Origin: Citricoccus sp. SGAir0253
GTDB taxonomy: Bacteria > Actinomycetota > Actinomycetes > Actinomycetales > Micrococcaceae
DNA length: 64,000 nt
Direction: 5' to 3'
NCBI RefSeq assembly: GCF_005877055.1
Contig: NZ_CP039424.1
Coordinates: forward strand, 868,001-932,000
Position numbers and translations under genes: made by a program. The notes under the pieces were generated by a model. It ran no database searches. It was given only the letters and a program-made list of their open reading frames with translations, and had not been told where the DNA came from. Of this stretch, positions 20,953 through 29,180 are shown piece after piece (the stretch's first letter is position 1; each line of letters starts with the position of its first letter).

Positions 20953-20958
20953 TACCAT
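20953..20958 (+). promoter_or_regulatory. Putative infA promoter -10 box
   Basis: TACCAT fits TANNNT in the 210-nt gap between map and infA, with TTCCTT about 17 nt upstream as a weak -35. This would give a leader of about 125 nt. Confidence 0.4.
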
Positions 20959-21087
20959 GGATTGCTGGTTGTCTCTGCGGTGCGTCAGCGCCCGGATCCG
21001 GCAACCGGTACCATCCCCGTCCTGTCCCGTCCCACCGCGGCCGCGTGCCGTCGGGGGAGTGGACCGGGCACTACGTAAGTGGAGGAC

Positions 21088-21309
21088 ATGGCTAAGAAGG
21101 AAGGTGTCATCGAGGTCGAGGGCACGGTCAGCGAGGCATTGCCGAATGCGATGTTCCGCGTCCGCCTGCAGAACGATCACGTCGTTCTGGCGACGATCTC
21201 GGGAAAGATGCGTCAGCACTACATCCGGATCCTCCCCGAGGACCGGGTCGTGGTGGAACTTAGCCCGTACGACCTCAACCGGGGTCGCATCGTGTACCGC
21301 TACAAGTAA
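21088..21309 (+). CDS. infA: Translation initiation factor IF-1
   Basis: The 73-residue S1-like OB-fold protein ([20 protein letters not shown] to GRIVYRYK) binds the 30S A site during initiation. ATG 21088 is preceded by GGAGG at 21081-21085; a GTG nine bases upstream is in frame but would place the RBS inside the gene. It leads infA-rpmJ-rpsM-rpsK. Confidence 0.97.
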   Translation: MAKKEGVIEVEGTVSEALPNAMFRVRLQNDHVVLATISGKMRQHYIRILPEDRVVVELSPYDLNRGRIVYRYK

Positions 21310-21350
21310 ACCCGCCCATTCACTGAACAGCTAGCGCTGGAGGAGGAACC

Positions 21351-21464
21351 ATGAAGGTTCAGCCGAGCGTGAAGAGGATCTGCGACAAGTGCCAGGTCGT
21401 GCGCCGCAAGGGCCGCGTCCTCGTCATCTGCGAGAACCCACGCCACAAGCAGCGCCAGGGCTGA
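21351..21464 (+). CDS. rpmJ: 50S ribosomal protein L36, zinc-ribbon form
   Basis: This 37-residue protein starts [20 protein letters not shown]. The zinc ligands C-x2-C, then C and H ([10 protein letters not shown]), are all present, so this is the C+ zinc-binding type. GGAGGAGGAACC precedes the ATG. It is 41 nt after infA. Confidence 0.96.
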   Translation: MKVQPSVKRICDKCQVVRRKGRVLVICENPRHKQRQG

Positions 21465-21738
21465 CCTCGTCCCCCGACGGGATCGTCCGCGCGCAGCACC
21501 CCCCGGCCCCCTGAGGGGCCAAGGTCCAGTCCGGACCGAACAGCAGCACAGCCGTCCTCGTGGCGGCAACCCCTGGACGCAGAGGCCGGGGACCCGAACC
21601 GCGGTCACGCCCGGGTCGGCGGGATGATCCTCCGGAACTTCGCCGGGGCCGCCGCAGGGCACCGCAGGGAAGAGATTCCCGGGTGAGGGGACGTGCTGGT
21701 GCAGACCTCTGCTCCAGAAGAACCAGGAGGACGGCCAC
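21465..21738 (+). other. rpmJ-rpsM intergenic leader
   Basis: These 274 nt hold no gene. GGCCCC-CTGA-GGGGCC (21505-21520) is a compact hairpin, and GGTCCAGTCCGGACC follows as a second dyad. This could be an attenuator or leader structure before rpsM. No good promoter was seen by eye. Confidence 0.35.
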
Positions 21739-22107
21739 ATGGCACGTCTAGCAGGCGTCGACATCCCGCGCGAGAAGCGCGTCGTCATCGCTCTTACGTA
21801 CATCTTCGGCGTGGGCCAGACCCGCTCCGAGCAGACCCTGGCGGCGACCGGGATCGATCCGAACACCCGCGTGAAGGATCTGACCGACGATCAGCTGGTG
21901 GCCCTGCGCGACTACATCGAGGGCAACTTCAAGGTCGAGGGCGACCTGCGGCGCGAGGTCGCCGCGGACATCCGCCGCAAGGTGGAGATCGGCTCCTACG
22001 AGGGCCTGCGCCACCGTCGTGGCCTGCCCGTCCGCGGCCAGCGCACCAAGACCAACGCCCGCACGCGCAAGGGTCCGAAGAAGACCGTTGCCGGCAAGAA
22101 GAAGTAA
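21739..22107 (+). CDS. rpsM: 30S ribosomal protein S13
   Basis: The 122-residue S13 ([20 protein letters not shown] to KKTVAGKKK) holds the HhH-like [17 protein letters not shown] region and the basic tail [15 protein letters not shown] that contacts P-site tRNA. CCAGGAGGAC precedes the ATG. Confidence 0.97.
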   Translation: MARLAGVDIPREKRVVIALTYIFGVGQTRSEQTLAATGIDPNTRVKDLTDDQLVALRDYIEGNFKVEGDLRREVAADIRRKVEIGSYEGLRHRRGLPVRGQRTKTNARTRKGPKKTVAGKKK

Positions 22108-22153
22108 CGACTCTTCCGGCCCCGCCAAGATCCAGCTTTCGTAGGAGACACAC

Positions 22154-22558
22154 ATGCCCCCCAAGACACGCGCTGCGGGCGTCCGCAAGCCTCGTCGCAA
22201 GGACAAGAAGAACATCACCGTGGGCCAGGCCCACATCAAGAGCACCTTCAACAACACCATCGTGTCCATCACGGACACCACCGGTGCCGTCATCTCGTGG
22301 GCCTCGGCTGGCGAGGTGGGCTTCAAGGGCTCGCGCAAGTCCACCCCGTACGCCGCGCAGATGGCCGCCGAGAAGGCCGCCAAGGCTGCCCAGGAGCACG
22401 GGCTGAAGAAGGTCGACGTGTTCGTGAAGGGTCCCGGCTCCGGTCGCGAGACCGCGATCCGTTCGCTGCAGGCCGCCGGGCTCGAGGTCGGTTCCATCTC
22501 GGACGTGACCCCCTCCGCCCACAACGGTTGCCGTCCGGCCAAGCGCCGCCGCGTCTGA
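22154..22558 (+). CDS. rpsK: 30S ribosomal protein S11
   Basis: This 134-residue S11 has [20 protein letters not shown], the [11 protein letters not shown] motif and the tail [14 protein letters not shown]-type end ([18 protein letters not shown]). It lies at the 30S platform near the Shine-Dalgarno helix. TAGGAGAC precedes the ATG. The next gene would normally be rpsD; here a large hairpin and rpoA follow. Confidence 0.97.
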   Translation: MPPKTRAAGVRKPRRKDKKNITVGQAHIKSTFNNTIVSITDTTGAVISWASAGEVGFKGSRKSTPYAAQMAAEKAAKAAQEHGLKKVDVFVKGPGSGRETAIRSLQAAGLEVGSISDVTPSAHNGCRPAKRRRV

Positions 22559-22570
22559 CCCCCGTACCGA

Positions 22571-22625
22571 GCGCACGCCCCGGGCGGTGGTCCACGTCCA
22601 GTGGACCCCGCCCCGGGGCGTGCGC
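22571..22625 (+). terminator. 25-bp hairpin between rpsK and rpoA
   Basis: Left arm 22571-22595 (GCGCACGCCCCGGG...GGTCCAC), loop GTCCA, and right arm 22601-22625 (GTGGACC...CCCGGGGCGTGCGC) pair almost throughout. It is among the strongest hairpins in the window and sits where rpsD lies in many bacteria. It could terminate, or protect the upstream message. Confidence 0.75.
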
Positions 22626-22672
22626 GCCGGTGCTTCCAGCCCACCCCATTCGTTTCCACCCATCGTGTGCGT

Positions 22673-22678
22673 CATATG
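22673..22678 (+). promoter_or_regulatory. Possible rpoA promoter -10 box
   Basis: CATATG lies 28 nt before GTG 22706 and just downstream of the rpsK-rpoA hairpin, which would otherwise cut rpoA off from the upstream promoters. Confidence 0.35.
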
Positions 22679-22705
22679 GCGGACGCTCGCCGAAAGGAAA
22701 TGTCA

Positions 22706-23707
22706 GTGCTCATTGCACAGCGCCCCACGCTGACTGAAGACGTCGTCGCCGACAACCGCTCCCGGTTCATCATCGAGCCCCTGGAGCCCGGCTTCGGCTA
22801 CACCCTCGGAAACTCCCTCCGCCGGACCCTGCTGTCCTCCATCCCCGGCGCTGCCGTCACCAGCATCCGCGTGGACGGGGTGCTGCACGAGTTCAGCACC
22901 GTCGCCGGTGTGAAGGAAGACGTCACCGAGGTCATCCTGAACATCAAGAAGCTCTCGGTCTCCTCGGAGCACGACGAGCCCGTCGTGGCCTACCTGCGCA
23001 AGCAGGGCCCCGGCGTCGTCACCGCCGCGGACATCACGTCCCCGGCCGGCGTCGAGATCCACAACCCGGACCTGCACATCGCCACCCTGAACGGCAAGGG
23101 CAAGTTCGACATGGAGCTCATCGTGGAGCGTGGCCGTGGCTACGTCACCGCCGCCCAGAACAAGGCCGCCGACGCGGAGATCGGCCGGATCCCGGTCGAC
23201 TCCATCTACTCGCCGGTCCTGAAGGTCACCTTCAAGGTCGAGGCCACCCGCGTGGAGCAGCGCACCGACTTCGACCGGCTGATCCTGGACGTGGAGACCA
23301 AGGAGTCCATGCTGCCGCGTGACGCCGTGGCCTCGGCGGGCACCACCCTGGTGGAGCTCTTCGGCCTGGCGCGCGAGCTGAACGTGGACGCGGAGGGCAT
23401 CGAGATCGGCCCGAACCCGACCGAGTCGGACATCACGACCGACCTGGCCCTGCCGATCGAGGACCTCGAGATGACCGTGCGCTCCTACAACTGCCTGAAG
23501 CGCGAGGGCATCCACACCGTCGGCGAGCTGGTCGCCCGGTCCGAGGCCGACCTGATGGACATCCGGAACTTCGGTGCCAAGTCCATCGACGAGGTCAAGG
23601 AGAAGCTGACCGAACTGGGTCTGTCCCTGAAGGACTCCCCGGCTGGCTACGACCCCTCGATGCACTCCCAGGAGTCCGACGAGGAGTCCTACGGCGCCGA
23701 GTACTGA
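22706..23707 (+). CDS. rpoA: RNA polymerase alpha subunit
   Basis: The 333-residue alpha subunit starts [14 protein letters not shown], as in other actinobacteria. The N-terminal dimerisation domain includes [21 protein letters not shown]-type sequence. The C-terminal domain includes [20 protein letters not shown] and [16 protein letters not shown] for UP-element and activator contact. GTG 22706 is chosen because AAAGGAA at 22693-22699 gives correct spacing; ATG 22700 (MSV) would sit on top of it. A short acidic tail, [10 protein letters not shown], ends it. Confidence 0.97.
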   Translation: MLIAQRPTLTEDVVADNRSRFIIEPLEPGFGYTLGNSLRRTLLSSIPGAAVTSIRVDGVLHEFSTVAGVKEDVTEVILNIKKLSVSSEHDEPVVAYLRKQGPGVVTAADITSPAGVEIHNPDLHIATLNGKGKFDMELIVERGRGYVTAAQNKAADAEIGRIPVDSIYSPVLKVTFKVEATRVEQRTDFDRLILDVETKESMLPRDAVASAGTTLVELFGLARELNVDAEGIEIGPNPTESDITTDLALPIEDLEMTVRSYNCLKREGIHTVGELVARSEADLMDIRNFGAKSIDEVKEKLTELGLSLKDSPAGYDPSMHSQESDEESYGAEY

Positions 23708-23777
23708 GCCGCCGTACCACCACCCATAGCGTCCTGGCGGCCGGCAGCCGCCAGGGTCCATCTGAGGAGAAACACCA

Positions 23778-24338
23778 ATGCCTACCCCCACCAAGGGACC
23801 GCGCCTGGGCGGCGGCCCTGCCCACGAGCGGATCATGCTGGCCAACCTCTCGGCCAACCTGTTCGAGCACAAGAAGATCACCACGACGGTGACCAAGGCC
23901 AAGCGCCTGCGTCCCTTCGCCGAGCGCCTGATCACCTTCGCGAAGAAGGGTGACCTCGCGTCCCGCCGCAAGGTCCAGGGCATCATCTCGGCCAAGAACC
24001 GCACGAACAAGACGATCGTGCACGAGCTGTTCACCGTGATCGCCCCGGCCATGGCCGAGCGCGAGGGTGGCTACACCCGCATCACGAAGATCGGCAACCG
24101 CCACGGCGACAACGCCCCGATGGCCGTCATCGAGCTCGTCATGGAGCCGGTGTCCGCCAAGCAGGCCGTGGTGAAGGAGGCCGAGAAGGCCGCCGAGACC
24201 GCCGCGCCGGCCGAGGCCCCCGCTGCCGGGGCTCCCGCTGCCGGGGCTCCCGCTGCCGAGTCCACCGAGGCGCCCGCCGCCGAGGCCCCGGCCACCGAGG
24301 CTCCGGCCGAGACCGAGGAGAAGACCGAGGACAAGTGA
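23778..24338 (+). CDS. rplQ: 50S ribosomal protein L17 with Ala/Pro-rich C-terminal tail
   Basis: The product is 186 residues against ~125 in E. coli. The core [20 protein letters not shown] to [10 protein letters not shown] is standard L17, near the tunnel exit. From about residue 135 it becomes Ala/Glu/Pro-rich with perfect GAPAA repeats (DNA repeat GGGGCTCCCGCTGCC from about 24225). It is the last gene of the alpha operon, followed by a strong terminator. Confidence 0.96.
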   Translation: MPTPTKGPRLGGGPAHERIMLANLSANLFEHKKITTTVTKAKRLRPFAERLITFAKKGDLASRRKVQGIISAKNRTNKTIVHELFTVIAPAMAEREGGYTRITKIGNRHGDNAPMAVIELVMEPVSAKQAVVKEAEKAAETAAPAEAPAAGAPAAGAPAAESTEAPAAEAPATEAPAETEEKTEDK

Positions 24339-24370
24339 TCCTCGCCTGATCCCCGGCACCCGCCGACGGA

Positions 24371-24410
24371 CCGGCCCGCCCCCAGCACCACGGTGCAGGG
24401 GGCGGGCCGG
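24371..24410 (+). terminator. Terminator after rplQ
   Basis: CCGGCCCGCCCCC (24371-24383) and GGGGGCGGGCCGG (24398-24410) form a 13-bp stem, with GCACC/GGTGC extending it inside. It serves the rightward alpha operon and possibly the leftward gene that ends at 24468. Confidence 0.85.
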
Positions 24411-24467
24411 ACCCGTTTGACGACGGCGGCGGAACCGCGGCGGTCGCGGAGCGACCCGAGGCGGGCG

Positions 24468-25307
24468 TCAGACGAGGCCCGAGGCGAGGACGAAGATCGC
24501 TCCGCCGTGGGCGACCGTCGCGCCGAGCACGCCCTGGCGCATGGCCACGACGGCGCACACGAGTCCCTCGAGGAGGGTGAAGGCGACGACCGGCCAGCCG
24601 AGGTCGGTCAGCAGGTACGCCAGGGCCAGGTGCGCGGCGGCGAAGACCAGCCCGGACAGCAGGGCCGCCCGCCACCGTCCGGTGCGCCCCGGGGTGGCGT
24701 CCTCGAGGTGGGCCTGCAGGAAGCCGCGGAACAGCACCTCCTCCACGAGGTTGCCGCACAGTGCGAACACGGCCAGCGCGACGAGGACCCCGCCGGCCAC
24801 CGCCCCGCCCCGCTCGTCCAGGGGCACGACGCCGGCCCCGCCCGCGAGGGCCGGGAACCACGTGCCGAGGGTGCCGTAGAGCCAGAGGAAGGGCGCGACG
24901 ATCACCGCCGCGCCGGCCAGGCCGGCGAGGACGGAGAGCCACCAGCGCGGTCCGCTCCACAGCACCGTCCAGCGCAGGTCCCGGCACGCGAGCACGATGC
25001 CGGCCGCCAGCGCGAGCGAGGCGACGGCCAGGACCAGGAGGGCGACCGGGTCGTCGGTGAAGCGCAGCCACGGCACGGGCGGGACTGCGGTACCCGGGAC
25101 GGCGTCCGGCCCGCCACCGGCCTCCCGGCCCACGACGCCCATCTCCCACAGCCCGTGGGTGGTCATCGCGTCGCGGGCGAAGACGAAGCCGAGGACCAGC
25201 ACGAGGATCCGCACGCCGTGGGCCTGCCGGGGGAGCAGGGCGGCGATGATGCCGATGAGCACGAGGCCCGGCGTGACGGTGAGCAGGTACGGGATCCACG
25301 ACTCCAT
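24468..25307 (-). CDS. CPBP-family intramembrane protein (Abi-like)
   Basis: The product is 279 residues with about eight hydrophobic helices. NLVEEVLFRGFLQAHL supplies the EExxxR motif, and AAHLALAYLLTDLGW supplies the second conserved motif (His) of the CPBP (CAAX protease and bacteriocin-processing) family. A Gly/Val/Arg-rich loop (around 70-90) separates early helices. ATG 25307 (MESWIPYLL) is preferred because CAGAAT, a weak -10, ends 7 nt upstream on this strand; ATG 25316 adds three residues. It is divergent from truA. Substrate unknown. Confidence 0.75.
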   Translation of the reverse strand: MESWIPYLLTVTPGLVLIGIIAALLPRQAHGVRILVLVLGFVFARDAMTTHGLWEMGVVGREAGGGPDAVPGTAVPPVPWLRFTDDPVALLVLAVASLALAAGIVLACRDLRWTVLWSGPRWWLSVLAGLAGAAVIVAPFLWLYGTLGTWFPALAGGAGVVPLDERGGAVAGGVLVALAVFALCGNLVEEVLFRGFLQAHLEDATPGRTGRWRAALLSGLVFAAAHLALAYLLTDLGWPVVAFTLLEGLVCAVVAMRQGVLGATVAHGGAIFVLASGLV

Positions 25308-25314
25308 GCCAGCC

Positions 25315-25361
25315 ATTCTGCCGTGGCGGCTGGGAGCCCGGTGCCGTCGTCGTCCTAGGAT
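25315..25361. promoter_or_regulatory. Divergent leaderless promoters for CPBP gene and truA
   Basis: On the minus strand, CAGAAT (25320-25315) ends 7 nt before ATG 25307. On the plus strand, TAGGAT (25356-25361) ends 7 nt before ATG 25369. Both spacings predict transcripts starting at the initiation codon. Confidence 0.5.
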
Positions 25362-25368
25362 GAAGCCC

Positions 25369-26412
25369 ATGCTCCCGTCGCTCCCGTCCCCGCCGCCCGC
25401 CCCGGACGCGAGCCCGGAGGCACGTCCGGACGCGGCTCCGGCAGCCCCGGGGCCGGACGAGGCCCTCGGCCTGGCGCCACGGAGCACCCCGGACGCCCCC
25501 GCCCTCGTGCGGGTCCGCCTCGACCTCGCCTACGACGGGACCGACTACAGCGGCTGGGCCACCCAGCCCGGGCTGCCCACGGTCCAGGGGGCGCTGGAGG
25601 AGGCCCTCGCGACGATCATCCGCCGCCCCGTGCGCACCGTCGTCGCCGGCCGCACGGACGCGGGGGTGCACGCCCGCGGTCAGGTCGTCCACCTCGACCT
25701 CACCGAGGCCGAGTGGCAGGGGGTGACGCGGAACCGCGAGGGCCTGGAGCCGGCGTCGACCCTCGTCCGCCGGCTGGCCGGTGCGCTGGGCCGCGAGCAC
25801 GGGGCGCTGGCCATCCACCGCGCGGCGGTGGCGCCCGAGGGATTCGACGCCCGCTTCTCGGCGCTGTGGCGCTCGTACAGCTACGCGATCAGCGACGTCC
25901 CGGCCACGCGCGACCCGCTCAATCGCCGGTACACCTACTGGCACAAAGCTCCGCTGGACGTGGCCGCGATGCAGGCCGAGGCCGAGTCGGTCCTGGGCCT
26001 GCACGACTTCCTGACCTTCTGCCGACCGCGCGAGGGGGCCACCACCATCCGCGAGCTTCAGGACTTCGGGGTCACCCGGGACGAGCGCACCGGACTCATC
26101 ACGGCCCGGCTGCAGGCGGACGCGTTCTGCCACAACATGGTCCGGGCGCTCGTGGCGGCCGTGGTCCAGGTGGGGGAGGGCCGCCACGAGCCGGGGTGGG
26201 TCGCCCGGCGGCTCGGCGCCATGGTCCGCGACGCCCAGACCCGGCTGGCCCCGCCGCACGCCCTCGTGCTCGAGCACGTCCAGTACCCCGACGACGGCGC
26301 GGACCCGGGTGCCCACGCCGCGCGCGCCGAGGGGACCCGGGCGCGCCGGTCGGCGCACGAGACGGCACGGGAGCCGGCGGGAGAGGACGGAGCCCGGTCA
26401 GCCGGCCAGTAG
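25369..26412 (+). CDS. truA: tRNA pseudouridine synthase A with Pro/Ala-rich extensions
   Basis: This 347-residue enzyme makes pseudouridine at positions 38-40 of the tRNA anticodon arm. The catalytic Asp lies in AGRTDAGVHARGQVVHLDL, preceded by LDLAYDGTDYSGWA. The first ~45 residues (MLPSLPSPPPAPDASPEARP) and the last ~40 are low-complexity additions to the usual ~270-residue enzyme. ATG 25369 is chosen over ATG 25360 because TAGGAT ends 7 nt upstream. Its 3' end overlaps the converging prepilin peptidase gene by 15 nt. Confidence 0.95.
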   Translation: MLPSLPSPPPAPDASPEARPDAAPAAPGPDEALGLAPRSTPDAPALVRVRLDLAYDGTDYSGWATQPGLPTVQGALEEALATIIRRPVRTVVAGRTDAGVHARGQVVHLDLTEAEWQGVTRNREGLEPASTLVRRLAGALGREHGALAIHRAAVAPEGFDARFSALWRSYSYAISDVPATRDPLNRRYTYWHKAPLDVAAMQAEAESVLGLHDFLTFCRPREGATTIRELQDFGVTRDERTGLITARLQADAFCHNMVRALVAAVVQVGEGRHEPGWVARRLGAMVRDAQTRLAPPHALVLEHVQYPDDGADPGAHAARAEGTRARRSAHETAREPAGEDGARSAGQ

Positions 26413-27198
26413 CACCACGGACAGCGTGCCGAGCAGCATCGCGGGGCCGTAGGCGAAGCGGTCCCGCCGGCCGGCGAGCCGGGCCAGCAGCAGCACCGTC
26501 GCCATGACGGCGCCGAGCACGAAGCCGGACAGGGCCGTGGCCACCCACGCCGACCAGCCCAGCCATCCGCCGTAGGCGCCGAGCACGGCGGCGATCTTCA
26601 CGTCGCCCATGCCCAGGCTGCCCGGCGAGACGAGCGCGAGCAGCAGGTACACGGCGAACAGCCCGGCGGCCCCGGCGGCGGCCCCCGCCAGGCGCAGCGG
26701 CTCGCCGAGCCCGAGGGCGGCCACCGCCAGCGCGACCGCCGCGGCCACGCCGAAGGGCCCCACGAGCCGGTTCGGCAGCAGCCGGCTGCGCAGGTCGATC
26801 GCGCCCAGGGCGACGACGCCGGCCCCGAGCACCAGCGCGGCCGGCCACGCCCAGGGGGAGGTGACGGCCAGCACGGCGGCGGCCCAGGCGATCGCGGTGG
26901 CGAGGGCCAGGACGGGACGCCAGCGGCGGGGCAGCGTCGTGCGCTCCTCGGCGGCGGCCAGCGACCAGCCCCACCAGCCGACCCCGGCGCCCGCCACCGC
27001 GGCGAGTCCCGCGAGGAGGAGGGTGACCAGGAGGTCGGGAGCGCCGGGAGTGCCGGGGAAGGCGGACAGGACGGGGAGGGCCGGCAGGTCGAGGGCGCCG
27101 GACGGGACGGGGAGGGCCGGCAGGTCGAGGGCGCCGGACGGGACGGGGAGGCCGGACAGGACGGGGAGCGGGGCGGGAAGCACGGCGGGGACGGTCAT
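26398..27198 (-). CDS. A24 prepilin peptidase (TadV/CpaA type)
   Basis: The 266-residue aspartic membrane protease trims the Flp prepilin leader. Both catalytic aspartates are visible: GAIDLRSRLLPNRL (around 131-144) and the GxGD motif in LGMGDVKIAAVLGAYGG (around 197-213). About seven helices follow a Pro/Leu/Ala N terminus that contains two perfect 12-residue repeats (PALPVPSGALDL). ATG 27198 overlaps the histidine-kinase stop by four bases, so the two are co-transcribed. It is the leftmost gene of the Tad island. Confidence 0.85.
   Translation of the reverse strand: MTVPAVLPAPLPVLSGLPVPSGALDLPALPVPSGALDLPALPVLSAFPGTPGAPDLLVTLLLAGLAAVAGAGVGWWGWSLAAAEERTTLPRRWRPVLALATAIAWAAAVLAVTSPWAWPAALVLGAGVVALGAIDLRSRLLPNRLVGPFGVAAAVALAVAALGLGEPLRLAGAAAGAAGLFAVYLLLALVSPGSLGMGDVKIAAVLGAYGGWLGWSAWVATALSGFVLGAVMATVLLLARLAGRRDRFAYGPAMLLGTLSVVLLAG
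27071..27142. repeat. 36-bp tandem repeat inside prepilin peptidase
   Basis: Two identical 36-bp units, 27071-27106 and 27107-27142, are followed by a partial third copy. They are in frame (12 codons) and encode the PALPVPSGALDL repeats in the leader-like N terminus of the prepilin peptidase. Copy number could vary between strains. Confidence 0.9.
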
Positions 27199-29012
27199 CG
27201 GCTCCTCGCGTCCGCGGGGTCGTGGGCGGGGTCGTGGGCGGCATCGTCGGCGGGCCCGCCGGACCGGCCACCAGGCCGGTCACCGGCGGGGGAGGGCGCG
27301 CCGGACCGGGGGCCGGGGCGGCCGCCGTCGGGCGCCTCGTCCGCGGCCAGGGGCAGGCGGACGGTGAAGGTGGTCCCCTCGTTGGGGCGGCTGCGGCACT
27401 CGATGGTGCCGCCGTGGGCGTCCACGATCGACTTGCAGATGTACAGGCCCAGGCCCACGCCCGGCACCGCGCTGTGCCGCGCCGAGTCCGCGCGGTAGAA
27501 CCGGGTGAAGGCGTTGCCCGCCTCCGCCTCCGTCATGCCGCGGCCCCGGTCCTGGACCTCCACGACCGCCTCGCCGTCCTCCGAGGCGAGGGCCCGGACG
27601 AGCACCTCCCCGCCGACGGGTGAGTACTTGATGGCGTTGACGAGCAGGTTGTCCAGGACGCGGCGCATCCGGATGGGGTCCACGAGTGCCGGCAGCTGGT
27701 GCGGGAGGTCGAGGGCGAGGTCCACCTCCGCGTCGGTGGCCGCGTGCTCCGCCGCCGCCACGGTTTCCTCGATCAGCTCCACGAGGTCCGCGGGCAGGGG
27801 CACGGCCTGCGGGGCGCCGGCGGAGGAGTGCAGCAGGTCCTGGACGATGGACTGCATGTGCTCGGCGCCGTGGACGATCGCCGCCAGGTCCCGCTCCGCA
27901 CGTTCCGGCAGCCCGCCGCGCTCGAGGGCCAGGTCCGCCCGGCCCAGGATGGCGGACAGGGGGGAGCGCAGGTCGTGGGTCACCGTGGCCAGGAGCTGGT
28001 CCCGGGCGGTGACGGCGTGCAGCAGGTCGGTGACGTCCGTGAACGCGAGCACGGAGCCGCGCCGGGCCGGGCCGTCCCACACCGACCTCGCGGTGACGGA
28101 CACGGCCCGCGGGTGCTCGCAGTCCCCGATCCACAGCAGCTGGCGGGAGAAGTCCTCCCCGGACAGCGCCCGGGCCACCGGGCGGCGCGCGGCCGACACG
28201 GGGCGGCGGCCGTCCGCGCCGAGCACGAGGAAGTCCGGCTCGGACGCGGCCGGGTCCTCCGCCGCGCGCGGGTCCCCGGGGGCGGCCACCGCCAGCAGCC
28301 GCTGCATCTCGGCGTTGCGGCTCACGGCGTGGCCGTCCTCGTCGATGACGAGGATGCCGACGTCGATGGCCGCCAGTCCCGCGCTGAGCAACTCGGCCGA
28401 GTGACGGGACTCCTCCACCGCCCGCTCGGCGGCCTCGCGCTGCTCGGCGAGCAGGCGGTCCTGCTCGCGCTGGTGGACCGTGGCGGCGTGGACGGAGACC
28501 GCCAGGGCGATGACGCCCAGCGGCAGGAGCAGGGCCAGCACCGTCTGGCCCGGTGTGGTGGGCGGATGGCTCAGCCAGGCCGGGAGCGCGACCAGGGCGG
28601 CGCCCATCAGCAGCAGGGTGAGCATCCACCGGCCGTGGAGGCCTGAGGCGGCCAGCCAGACGGCGGGGAAGACGACCAGCATGCCCAGGGCGTGCCCGTA
28701 GCCGGGCACGGCCAGGACGGCCAGCGCGACGGCGGCGACGTCCAGGACGGGGATCACCAGGGGACTGCCCGGCGGGAGCCGGGGCCACGGCACCGCGAGC
28801 CCGAGGACGAGGAGGGCCAGGGCGCCCAGGAAGGCCGTGGCCGTGATGACGGCCGCCGTGGCCGTGCCGCCCGTGGTCGCCGTGCTGATCCAGACGAGGG
28901 CGAGGAGCCCGGTCAGCGGGAGCTGCAGGATCGTCGTGGCCGTCCGGCCCTCACGGACCTGCAGCAGGCTCCGCGCCAGCGCGGTGGTCCAGGTCTCCGG
29001 TGAGCGGCTCAT
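27195..29012 (-). CDS. Membrane sensor histidine kinase with PAS domain
   Basis: The product is 605 residues. Six hydrophobic segments (about 30-175) are followed by a short coil (180-205), a PAS-like domain (210-330, ending AFTDVTDL), a HisKA box TVTHDLRSPLSAILGRADLA with phospho-acceptor His346, and a HATPase with LDNLLVNAIKYSP (N box) and VQDRGRGM (G1). No large outer loop is seen, so the signal is probably sensed in the membrane or cytoplasm. ATG 29012 lies 6 nt after a CATACT box, suggesting a leaderless message. The cognate regulator is divergent at 29181. It shares an operon with the prepilin peptidase, implying control of pilus formation. Confidence 0.85.
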   Translation of the reverse strand: MSRSPETWTTALARSLLQVREGRTATTILQLPLTGLLALVWISTATTGGTATAAVITATAFLGALALLVLGLAVPWPRLPPGSPLVIPVLDVAAVALAVLAVPGYGHALGMLVVFPAVWLAASGLHGRWMLTLLLMGAALVALPAWLSHPPTTPGQTVLALLLPLGVIALAVSVHAATVHQREQDRLLAEQREAAERAVEESRHSAELLSAGLAAIDVGILVIDEDGHAVSRNAEMQRLLAVAAPGDPRAAEDPAASEPDFLVLGADGRRPVSAARRPVARALSGEDFSRQLLWIGDCEHPRAVSVTARSVWDGPARRGSVLAFTDVTDLLHAVTARDQLLATVTHDLRSPLSAILGRADLALERGGLPERAERDLAAIVHGAEHMQSIVQDLLHSSAGAPQAVPLPADLVELIEETVAAAEHAATDAEVDLALDLPHQLPALVDPIRMRRVLDNLLVNAIKYSPVGGEVLVRALASEDGEAVVEVQDRGRGMTEAEAGNAFTRFYRADSARHSAVPGVGLGLYICKSIVDAHGGTIECRSRPNEGTTFTVRLPLAADEAPDGGRPGPRSGAPSPAGDRPGGRSGGPADDAAHDPAHDPADARSR

Positions 29013-29018
29013 GGCATC

Positions 29019-29024
29019 AGTATG
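29019..29024 (-). promoter_or_regulatory. -10 box of leaderless histidine kinase gene
   Basis: CATACT on the minus strand ends 6 nt before ATG 29012. There is no ribosome-binding sequence in the gap. Confidence 0.45.
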
Positions 29025-29131
29025 ACGCGGGACACGGACACGCACGGGGCACCGCGCGGTCCGGTGCCGACCGGATGACCGAGCATGACGACCGGGCGTG
29101 ACTAGGGATGTCGGTGAACGCCGGGGATCGG

Positions 29132-29137
29132 TAGGCT
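29132..29137 (+). promoter_or_regulatory. Putative response-regulator -10 box
   Basis: TAGGCT fits TANNNT and lies 43 nt before ATG 29181, which has a GGGAGGGGAG ribosome site. This separates the regulator's promoter from that of its kinase. Confidence 0.45.
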
Positions 29138-29180
29138 GGCCCGAGCCGGAGGTCCGGCGCCGGGACGGGAGGGGAGCTGG

